This document shows, piece after piece, positions 11,654-20,522 of a stretch of DNA of 64,000 bases. Position numbers and translations under genes: made by a program. The notes under the pieces are model-generated. The model saw only the letters and a list, made by a program, of their open reading frames with translations. It was not told where the DNA came from and did no database searches. Position 1 is the first letter of the stretch. Every line of letters begins with the position of its first letter. The DNA lies in the NCBI GenBank assembly GCA_951802195.1, contig OX637621.1:744001-808000 (forward strand), written 5' to 3'. Source of the stretch: Tausonia pullulans (taxonomy: Eukaryota; Basidiomycota; Tremellomycetes; Cystofilobasidiales; Mrakiaceae).

Positions 11654-13145
11654 ATGAGGCAGAAGCGCGCCAAGGCCTACCGCAGGCTCATGGACTCGTA
11701 CCGACTCGCGTTTGGTTTCAGGCAGCCCTACCAGGTCCTCCGTTCGTCCTGTCCCCCTCCTCTGCTGCTCACCTCGCAGACGCGTCTTGTTTCTGACAAC
11801 CTCCCCTTCTCTCCTCAGTTGACGCCGAGTTCTGCGAGAGCATCGCCAAGAGCGGAATTGATGTGGAGAAGCAGCTCGAGACTGTTCTCCAGGGCAAGAC
11901 GAAGCCTAGTGCGTCTGATTCCTCCACTCGCGACTCTTCACTTGCCTTCCTAGCTCACTCGCGCCCGTCTTACCTTCAGTGATCACGCAGTGCTGCATCA
12001 CCGAGCTCTACAATCTCGGCCGAGAGGGCCAGAATGTTGTTGACATGGCTAAGCAGTTCGAGCGCCGAAAGTGCAATCATCGAGAGGCCATCCCGGGTGT
12101 CGAGTGCCTCACATCAGTCATTGGTGCGTCTCGCTCCTTGACGTTCTTTCCTGCGGTTTCGAGCGAACGCTGATCGGTCTTCGGATCTCCCGCGCTGCTC
12201 TCTGGAAGGCTCGACGAATCAGCATCGCTACGTTCTCGCAACCCAGTCGACGGCGCTCAGGAACCACCTCCGGTCCAACGTCCCTGGCGCTCCTATCATG
12301 CATGTCAAGCGGGGCGTTACTGTCATGGAGCCCATGAGCGATGTGACGTTGAAGAAGAAGGATGAGGTGAGCTCTATCCTCTGCGTGATGGGAAACGCTT
12401 GCAGTGGTGGTCCTGGGGCGGCGCTTCGCGTGCATACTCGTTTGTTCGACCAGCGAGCACAAGTTGCGGTCAGACGAGAGCAAGGCACGGCTTGTATAAC
12501 CGGGGTCTTTTGACGGTTGGAACCTGGGATTCGGGTTGTTCACGGGCTTGCATTGTTCAGGCAAAGCGTTCAAGCTCTGCTGGGTTGAGCGCGCCGCATC
12601 TCGTCCGACGTCTGACAAGGGGCTTGTCTGCCTTTATCCACCTCGATCTGGCTGACGCATTTCATTCTTACCTCTGGTAGATGGAGTCCTCCGTCCGTGC
12701 TCCGACGGCAGCCTCGACCGTCCTCCCCCCCTCCGGCTCCACCTCCTCCACCGTCATTCCACCGCCGCCGCCTCCCACGCCCGAGCCGCCCAAGAAGAAG
12801 GGCCCCAAGGCGCCTAACCCCCTGTCGATCAAGAAGAAGAAGGCCAAGGGCCCAGCTCAGCCTCCGCCCAAAAAGAAGAAGATGCCTGCGTCGGAAGCGA
12901 GTGCCGCTGTGGGGAGCAAGCGACGGAGGGGTGAGGATGAGGAGGGGGAAGAGGATGAGGGTGGGGAGAGCAAGGGGAGAGAAGAGTCACTCAAGGTGGA
13001 TGTAATTGGTGGGGAGGGAGGTGATGGTAGCAGCGGGAGGAAGAAGAAGAGGAGACGGAAGAGGAAGGCAGGCCCTGCTGCCTCGGACGACGATGACGAG
13101 GCTGTTGGACCAGGAGGAGGGGAGAGCGGTGAGGAGAGCGAGTGA
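11654..13145 (+). CDS. UTP23: UTP23, PIN-like SSU processome protein
   Basis: Six exons (11654-11741, 11819-11908, 11980-12123, 12209-12366, 12458-12493, 12681-13145) give about 326 residues. Utp23 is a nucleolar PIN-fold protein of the small-subunit processome needed for early 18S rRNA maturation and snR30 release. Seen: MRQKRAKAYRRLMDSY at the N-terminus, FGFRQPYQVL, KTKPMITQCCITELY, AKQFERRKCNH, GVECLTSVIG, QHRYVLATQS and LRSNVPGAPIMHVKRG. The Cys/His residues in the CC, KCNH and EC segments match the family zinc knuckle. The basic tail carries the signature GPKAPNPLSIKKKK. The last intron (12494-12680, 187 nt) is the least certain join: donor GTATAA, acceptor GGTAG. Confidence 0.9.
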
Positions 13146-13329
13146 GAGTATATCCACATGGGTTTCAGCAGAACAAAATTTGGTCTTTCCTGCATGAGAG
13201 GGAGCGCACACTCGACGACACCTACGATCACGTGCCTCGGACGAGCGCCGCGTGGGAAGGTGCTGTCTCCCCTCCTCCACGTCCTCTGCTCTCCTCTCTC
13301 AACGCTCACTATATAGATCCTCTCGGACC

Positions 13330-14422
13330 ATGTCACTCTCTCGGCCTGCCTCTCCCGGCCAATCCGCCATGCCTCCTCCACATCCAGCAGCTACCAAGAC
13401 ACGCCGTCGACAGCGTACTCCTTCCTTGCCTCCGCCGTCAATGTCGCAGTTCACAGGTCTCCTCAAGTACTCGGCTCTTCTCGCCTTCTGTGAGTCAGCC
13501 GATCCCTAAGTCGATGAGTTATACTTCCGTTCTCATGCCTCAACACAAGTCGTCTGGCTTCTATCGACCAACGGTACCGGGACTACGAACGGCGCCGCCC
13601 TCGTCAAGGGGATCGAGACCGACGCCCAGCACCTCAACCAATGGGTCTCCAACCACGTCCCTCATCACCAACGGTCCCCACAGACGTCTAAACATTTGAC
13701 AGACGCTGTTTACAAGCCTTCCTTGGTCTCGAGCGAAGACGACGACGACGACGACGATGACGACAACGACGATGACTGCGACAACGACAATAACGACGCG
13801 TGGGAGGAGAAGGGCGTGCCCGCAGGAACAGGCAAGAGCGCAAATCTGATGCAGAAGCATCGGGAGGGAAGATCTTCGTCTATCCGAAAGAAGGTGTCGA
13901 GCGCCCTCAGGCCGAACCGGAAACGACCTCGGGACGGAGACTATGAGGAGGATCCCGACGCGCCGTCATCTGGCGGCGAAGGCCGCGCGATGCTCTGTTC
14001 GTCCCTCTCACTCGTGCTTGCTCTTCTCTGTACAAGTCGATTGAAAAAGAAAAAAAAAATATTGGCCCACAGTTACCATCCTCTCCTACCTCGGCTCCTT
14101 CCTCGCCTCCATCTTCTACCTCATCTCCTACATCTTCCTTCCCCTCACCCTCCCCGTCGCTACCCTCTGGTACGTCACCGTTGTTCTCCCGGGGCGGACG
14201 GTCCTCGCCATTGCCTCGGCACTCTCGCCCATCGCCATCTTTCTCGGAATCTGCGCGCTCTTTGGTGGGTTGGTCGGCTTCGGGGCGAGTGGAGTTCTAA
14301 GGGGGTTTCAGATGCTGCTCGTTGGCGGAGGGGGTGGAAGCAGCCAGCAAGGTGAGAAGCCGAGATGGCCGACAGATGAGAAGGGCAAGAGAGTTTCAGG
14401 GCGCGGTGCTGATAGGGCATGA
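13330..14422 (+). CDS. small multi-pass membrane protein, function unknown
   Basis: Three exons (13330-13489, 13550-13996, 14073-14422) give about 318 residues. The N-terminal 40 residues are basic and Pro-rich, followed by a predicted membrane helix formed across the first intron (LLKYSALLAFVVWLLST). Then comes a soluble segment with a run of Asp residues (SSEDDDDDD) and a basic patch (NRKRPRD). The C-terminal part has two or three hydrophobic helices, FLASIFYLISYIFLPLTL and a segment around IAIFLGICALFGGLVG, and ends in a short polar tail. I do not recognise a family; an endomembrane or mitochondrial protein is possible. A TATATAG sits only 14-20 bp before the ATG, so the true start could be the next in-frame Met at residue 14. 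Confidence 0.6.
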
Positions 14423-14644
14423 AAACATATAGAAAATGTAATATTGGGGAGGCGAAGGAACCCGAGGTGGTGGTGAGGCTGGGACGAGATGGTATGTTAC
14501 CTAATGCGTACAAGAACGTAAATTCTTAGAGATCGCATGAGTTCGTAAGGGAATAGAGCAGGCGAACAAATTGAAGTGCAGATAACAAAAACAAAAGGAA
14601 AAATATGTTGATAAGAGGACGCGCTGTCGCTCACGTCTCACGCC

Positions 14645-15300
14645 TTGGTCTGCGCCTTTGACTGTCAATCGAGGATGATATCATCGACTGCTCTTTCGAA
14701 AGAAGCAACCCGTCAAAAAAACGACATATCGTTTCTCCAAACTCCTCGATGGCCTGCTTCGTGGCTTTGTTCGCCTCAAGCGAGCGGATGCCTTAGCGCC
14801 GGACGCTGGTCTGCTGGTCTGCGTCATCTCTCCAATAGTCACAAGGCCTTAAAGGGCTTCCTCGTCCACGTATCAGCTCTCACTTCTCCAGTTGAATGGC
14901 CCAGTTCTCCACAAGAGTGAGCGTCGGCGGTGGACTGGGCGATGGCCCTGTCGCCGAGGAAGAAGGCGTTGGCTGTCTAAGCGGCGGTCTTGGCTTTGGC
15001 AATGGCGGCGCAGCACTCGTCGTAGACGCGCTGGAGATCCGAGTAGAAAAAAAACTGCGAGGGAGGTGAAGACTTTTTGAGGAAGGTCCGGACTGGTTTG
15101 TGGCCGTATGATTTGAGTCGTGCCAGATGGCGCATACGAAATGGAGGAGCGAGACAGACCCAGCGCTCCCTATGTCCTACCACATACCGCTGACAGATTC
15201 GATTCTGGAGACGATGTAGGTCCACTTCAAGAATCGCTTGCCGAAACATGCCTCTCTTTGGACGTGCTTCGAGGTCATCAAACTTGCAGATCTTTGAATG
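14645..15300 (-). pseudogene. decayed multi-exon gene relic, family unknown
   Basis: On the minus strand several short segments have clear coding character for this genome: FGKRFLKWTYIVSRIESVS near 15200, FYSDLQRVYDECCAAIAKAK near 15010, and EANKATKQAIEEFGETICRF near 14740. They follow each other in order with intron-like gaps (GTATGT near 15187 to CGCAG near 15056; GTGAGA near 14883 to GCTAAG near 14794) but do not join in one frame. There is an in-frame TAG at about 14977, right after AKAKTAA. The frame then shifts between TANAFFLGDRAIAQ and VENWAIQLEK, about 50 codons of otherwise continuous coding sequence. This fits an inactivated host gene. Alternatives are a short gene ending at the TAG, or assembly errors. 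I recognise no family; the helical, Ala/Lys/Glu-rich character suggests a coiled coil. Confidence 0.4.
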
Positions 15301-15928
15301 AACGTCGAGGTTGAGGTGGAGGCCCGCATTGCATCGTCGACATAGGTCAGTCGGCCTGGGCTGGATGGTAAGTGGTTTTCAAAAGCAGGTCAGAGCCTCA
15401 GCGACCTCGGCCGCTTGCACTATTTGGGATCCTGCTACGATCGTCCTCATCTCGCTTGTTCGAAAGATCATACCTGATACGTGAGAGGGAAGCATGGTGG
15501 GATCTCTGTATGAGCTCAGCATCAGTCTCGGCCGACATCCCGGTGACAGGAGGTTGAGCCGGCCATCAGATTCCTGTACACTGTCCACGCACACTCGTCT
15601 ACGCACATTCGAGAGATCTAGGTATCGCGTGCATATGCCAGTACCTGCTTTGAGACTGCAACTGCTTAGCGTCGAGGCCGAAGAGACGGCGGTAATTCTG
15701 ACTCGGTGCGGAGATGCCTCGGGCGATTTTGCCCTCCTCCACTGCCCCCTCCCTCTCCGCACCACCCCTCACTCATCTTCTCGCGGTTCTATTCTGTTTT
15801 ACATATGCGTATCAAGGATGAACGAAGGGGTCAGTGTGAACCAGTTTCAGGTAGATGTGTGTTGATGGCTAGGCGCCGTTGCTCCTTGTGGCCTAAGTAC
15901 ATCTGAACTCCCGAGTCCTTCGCCACTC

Positions 15929-16115
15929 ATCCTCTCTGGCCTTTTGGCTTAGATCATGTGTAGTATCTGTTCTTATAAGTTTAACCACTTATATGGGTTC
16001 ACTGGACCCATTTTGGTTTCCATCTTTTTGCCTTGCCCGCTGGCGGCGTCCTCTGCTTGCACGACTCGCCGGCACGATGACCTCGGCGCTGCACTACAGC
16101 CTTGTGTTGTCAGGG
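15929..16115 (+). ncRNA. U2 spliceosomal snRNA
   Basis: The 5' part matches conserved U2 almost base for base: a GGCCTTTTGGCTTAGATC block (stem-loop I and U2/U6 helix I region), then GTGTAGTATCTGTTCTTAT, which contains the GTAGTA branch-site-pairing sequence. Next come stem-loop IIa (ATAAGT pairing with ACTTAT) and IIb (TGGGTTC pairing with GGACCCA), followed by an Sm-type site, CATTTTGG. Downstream, GCTGGCG can pair with CGCCGGC (stem-loop III), and a GCTG-CACTA-CAGC hairpin fits stem-loop IV. The total of about 187 nt is close to animal and many fungal U2 RNAs, much shorter than the S. cerevisiae RNA. The gene has no intron. The GCTTAG variant in helix I is also that of budding yeast. The 3' end is placed after stem-loop IV and is approximate. 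Confidence 0.93.
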
Positions 16116-17073
16116 ACCCCCTCCCCCTTGTCGCATTCACCTCTTGCCTCCCGATGGGAGGCTGGGGTGGAGCGAGATGGAATGAAGGCTTGGTCTAATC
16201 TGTACGGGGAAAACTTGATTGAGAGTTACACGTCGTGTAACAAAGGATTCAGGGAAGACAGGGGTCATCCCGCCAAATCGAGATGAGCGCTTCTCGCCCT
16301 GCCCCTGTTAGGTACGCGAGTGGAGAGATTCGGCGATTCTCAGGTGCATCTCTGTTTCTCGTCGAGAATGGCCATGAAGATACACCAGCTCTACATTAGA
16401 GAGTCAGCGACGATTCCTTGCTCGACTCTCGTCCATGCACCGTCCCACCTTCATTCTTGCGCCTCATGATCAGCTTTCATCCCTTCCTCCCGAGGAGGCC
16501 TTGTCCCCGCCGAGAGTTTGCCTGCCGTTACGGTCCACACTCCGGTGCACGCTGCTCTGTCCAGAATCCGCATTTGTACTTGAAGAGATAAGTTCAGGCG
16601 TATCGGCGGCCGTAGTGCGCGCACCAATTCCCTTGCATCTCGCTCAGCGTACGTGGTGTAACGTCAGCATGACGGTCTGTGGTCACGGCGCATACGCTTT
16701 CTCATGACAAAAATTCAAGAGTGAAGCTACTCCACGATGGAAGTCAGAGAAGTAGGTGTCCGTGGAAAGAATAGAGCATCCGGAGTCGAGTAAATTGTTG
16801 TCATGCATGAGAACAAATCGAGGGTGAGTCTGAAGGCCTAGAGGCAAGGCGAACGGGGTAGGAGAGGAGGTGAAACGAACGAAGGAAAAGACACCGAGAG
16901 AAACGAGCAATGAAGAAAGAGACTGATGAGAGGTCAATAGAGCGAAGAAAACCAGAGAGGAAACCCGAGGGAAAAAATAATAAAACCACAAAGAGTACAC
17001 GTCATCGGACCTAGCCCGGCAAGCAAGTATCCATTACCCCCTTCCCCCCCTTATACCACTCCTCCCCGTAACA
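16116..17073. other. gene-free stretch between U2 snRNA and the HSF-type gene
   Basis: About 950 bp containing the 3' flank of U2 and the 3' flank of the minus-strand HSF-type gene. It is relatively AT-rich compared with the coding regions. Open frames here are short and rich in Phe/Ser from pyrimidine tracts, with no conserved motif. I see no further RNA gene that I can support. Confidence 0.4.
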
Positions 17074-19366
17074 TCATCGCCTTCGCTGACCAGCCGTCCC
17101 ACCTCCCAATCCCGCCGCAACGCTCACCACACTCCCCCTCTTCGCCCCTGACGGCTGCTCCTCCCCAACCCTGTGGCCTCCCCCTCCAGCAGCTGCCGCA
17201 GCGGCTTTCCTGCTCGTAGTCGACTGCTGCGGCTGCTTCCTCGTACTTCCCCTCGGCTTCAACAAACCGAGCAAGTCAGGACGGTCGCGTTGGAAGTACG
17301 GGTGGGTGAAGCCCGAGGCTGCGACAGAGGCGTCTTGCGTCGGGGCAGAGGTGTTGTTGGCCGGAGGTGGGGAGGAGGAATGGCGGCCGTTAGAGTCGGA
17401 GTCGGAGTCGGCAGAGTAGGAGGCGTCGAGATGCGGGATGTGAGGTTTGCGGTTATTGTGGCTGTGGTGGTGAGAGGCGGAAGAGGTGCCGACGATGGAT
17501 GTTGAGGTAGAGGCGTCGGCCATGTCCTTGGGAATGGTAAAGGCTCTCTCAGTCTGGTAAGGGGAGGAGGGAGTTGAGATTGAGGCGACACGCACGAGCA
17601 GCTGGATCGTAGAGACGCGTTGGAACGAGTACAGGTTGAGTTGCCGAATGAAGCTCGCAACGTTGGAGTGGCGGAAGAAGCGAGGGAGAACTGCAGGGAG
17701 AGCAGCGCGTCAATGTGCATTCAAGAGGCCGGAGGAGACGAGACACGAACCCTTCTGCGCAAACTCGTTCTGGTTCGAGAGTAGGAAAGCGTCGCCTGCC
17801 CGGTTCCAAGTGAGGTAACGAGAACTATAGAGAGAAGGAGTAAGCCACGTCAGCTTAGAAGAGCTGCGAGAAGACTTGAAGTCTTGATACGCACTACTCA
17901 GGATGAGTCAAAAGATGCCACAGCTGACATAAGCCCAGGGAGATAGAGAGACCAAGATCAGCCGGATGCATAAGCGGTGGTCAACACGCGGGCCTGGACG
18001 GACCTTGGAGATGAAGGCTGTCTGCTCGCCGCAAGCCGCACCCGCCGCCCCCGAAGAGGCCGGCTCGTCCGGTATGCTCCGCGTTGCCGCTGGCGTCGGA
18101 GCTCCTGCTAATACCGGCTTCTGTCGTTGCTGCTGGGAGCGATCCGAGACGAGACGAGGCGGTTGGGGAGGGAGTCGTCGACCAAAGCCGATGTCCTCCA
18201 TGTCCTCGGCGTCGAGGGTGCCATACGCACCGCCGCCGTCCTCGCGGAGGAAGTCTTCCTGCTTGACAAAGGGCGCTCCGTTGGGGGCCGACTGGAAGAG
18301 GCTTGAGGGCGACTGAAGCGAGTAGGCGTCGCCGTTTGACGGCTGATTGTGCAGAAAAACGGGCTGGCGTAGGTGATCCTGGTTGTTGATAGGGGGGGAG
18401 TGGATGAAGGACGACGGTGTCACGATGTCGTCTGGCGGTGACCGCGAGGAAGGTGTCTGGCCGAGGCTTGACGACGACGGGACGCTGCCGTACGAGTCCT
18501 GGCGATCGTAGATGGGGGGCTGATGAGGGTGGTTGGTGTTGTACGACGACGACGGAGGCTGGCAGAGGCCGAGGTCGGGGGGAGATCCGCGGCCGGTCGG
18601 GGTGGGGGCAGATGAGGACGAGCCACGCTGTGCGAGGGTGTGGATGGGAACCGACGGCTCCCCACGGCTGTCGTAGCTGTTGTTGTCCTGGCCGGGGTAG
18701 TCGTTATTGTTGTTGTTGTTCGAGGATCCGCCATGCTGCTGCTGGCCGTACGGATCGTACTGGCCCTCCTGCTGCTGCTGCTGTTGCTGCTGCTGCCGGT
18801 GCGACTGAGGGTCGTCATAGCCCATGCGCGGGGACGAAGGCTTGACGGCGTGCGCCGACGCACACGCAGATGGCGTCGGCGGTTGCGTAAGCGGTGAGGT
18901 CGTCTGGCCGTGAGGATTGCTAGCGCTGAACGGGGCGAGCAGAGGGCACTGTTTTGGAAATGGGATAGGATGAAGACAAGCGAAGGTCAGGCCATGAGAA
19001 GTTGCACCACGCGCGCTCGCATGCACGCTGTCGTCGGTACCCACAGTCGTAGCCGTGTAAGGGCACTGCGGGACGAGGGCAAAGGGGAGGCAGGTGGAAG
19101 AAGAGGGGTCAGTCCGATGGATGTCGAGGAGATCTACGAGACTAGTCTGCGTACCTGATTGACGGTGTCCATGAGAAAAGGAGAAGAGAACGACAGGCGG
19201 GCAAGCGAATTGAGGCAGAGACGTCAGCGGGGGTGGAAGACGGTGGGTCCGGCCAAACGAAGCGAGAGGCGGCGGGAAGAGAGGGCAAGGGAGAAGGCGG
19301 TGGTGGATAACGAGACGAGGAGTGAGTCGCACGTACCTGTGGGAACGGTCCAAAGGCGTCGGCCAT
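17074..19366 (-). CDS. HSF-type DNA-binding domain transcription factor
   Basis: The model has exons 19366-19337, 18948-18004, 17923-17895, 17824-17751 and 17690-17074, about 564 residues. The N-terminal 320 residues are disordered with Gln, Asn and Ser runs. The HSF domain follows: FISKLWHLLTHPEY, RYLTWNRAGDAFLL, FAQKVLPRFFRHSN (recognition helix start), SFIRQLNLYSFQRV, then about 100 low-complexity residues, then FTHPYFQRDRPDLLGLLKPR, which is the normal end of the fold. The residues split across four exons rejoin exactly to the family consensus, so those joins are strong. No coiled-coil trimerisation region follows; the protein ends about 60 residues later in Ala/Gly/Arg-rich sequence. This resembles fungal Sfl1/Skn7-like HSF-fold regulators more than canonical Hsf1. 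The 5' end is uncertain: intron 1 is 388 nt and a second possible first exon lies at 19172-19155. Confidence 0.82.
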
Positions 19367-20522
19367 CGATGAAAATAAGAGTCAGAAGAGGTTGGAGGAG
19401 ACTGGAAGGAAAGCTGCTCTCACCAGCAGGGGCGTTGAGTCGGGCATCTTGGGTGAGGGAAGTCGCAAGAAGACCAGGAAGACTCGGGAAGCTGGGACGA
19501 GGAAGGGGTCCGTTCTTCCAGAAGAGCGAGCTGACGGGTGAGGAGATAGTGGATTGATGGGCTGGCCGTGTAGAACGAAAAAGCGGCCTAGAGCAAGTGT
19601 TTCCTTGTCGAGCCGAGAGCGATAATGGTGGTCGACAGAGAAAAGCAGGTGGGAGGGGGGGGGGGGACGGGGGGGGACGACAAGGCGAGGAGGGCAAGCA
19701 AGGGCGGATGGGCGGGGTCCAGCCAAGCAAGGGCAAGCAGCGGCGCGAGGGGGCGGCAACGACATTTGTAGTGGAGGCACCCAGGCCGAAGGCATTCATT
19801 TGTAGTGCATCTCCCCCCCCCCATGCTGCTCTCGCTTGCAGCCAGGCAAACATTCCAGGCTCATTTCGCTCTCGAGAGCGTCTCGTCATCCTTTCTTCGC
19901 TCATCTTCTCGTTCATCTATCGTCCCCCTCGGATCCCGGGATCAGAGACAGACGACCCAGATCAACACCTATCGCGCGTTGTTTTACATCCGATCAGGGG
20001 ATCGCCCCCTCCTTCGGGCTGCACGCGTGGGCAAGCGGGAGCGGACAGACGCCTCGCTGTCCCAGCACGCTCGACTTATCCCTCGCTCGGCCTCACCCTT
20101 GCCGGCCGGCTTGGAGTGTCCGCCCCCTGGAGCGTCGTCCAAAGAGGGAATTTGGGCCTCAAACTCCGCCCAGACCTTCCGTCGTCTGTCCGTCTGCCTC
20201 TCTATCGCTCCCTAGAGTGCGTCAGCGACTTGGACGCGTCGTCATCGTTGAGACACGTGCCACACGATCCAGTTCGTTCAACAAAACGTGCCTAGGTCAG
20301 GTTCGGGGGAGGGTGGCAGTAGTGAGATATGAACTGCTCGCTGGGTAGCGACATGCATCAGTTCTCGCTCTCCTATGCTCTGTCTGCCCTCTGAGAGCAA
20401 GCGAGTTGAGCCCCTGGCTGTGGGCGTTCCCCCCTCGGGACGCTCGCGCCTCCTCTCTCTCTGGCCTCCTCCTCTCTCCTCATCCACCACCTTCAGCCTT
20501 TGTGCTACAACAGGCACCTAAT
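19367..20522. other. divergent promoter between the HSF-type factor and a Sec7 GEF
   Basis: A 1.15 kb region between two regulatory genes transcribed apart. It contains G-rich and C-rich runs on the plus strand (for example around 19655-19680 and near 19815) and pyrimidine-rich leaders on both sides. Several frames are open because of composition, but none shows conserved sequence. It probably holds long 5' leaders and regulatory sites for both genes. Confidence 0.45.

Noticed and set aside
12494-12680. Long last intron of UTP23 as a host for a snoRNA
   Set aside because: I searched by eye for box C (RTGATGA), box D (CTGA) near its ends and for ACA hairpin signatures, and found no convincing arrangement.
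13310-13316. TATATAG as a TATA box for the membrane protein gene
   Set aside because: It is only 14-20 bp before the chosen ATG, too close for a usual fungal start site, so it is mentioned with the gene but not called as a promoter.
14645-14920. Plus-strand frame opposite the decayed gene
   Set aside because: The minus strand over the same bases shows the better codon pattern and intron signals; the plus frame is its shadow.
16683-17000. Minus-strand frame rich in Phe, Ser and Leu resembling a membrane protein
   Set aside because: It comes from pyrimidine-rich 3' flank sequence; there is no conserved motif, and it lies directly behind the HSF-type gene's stop.
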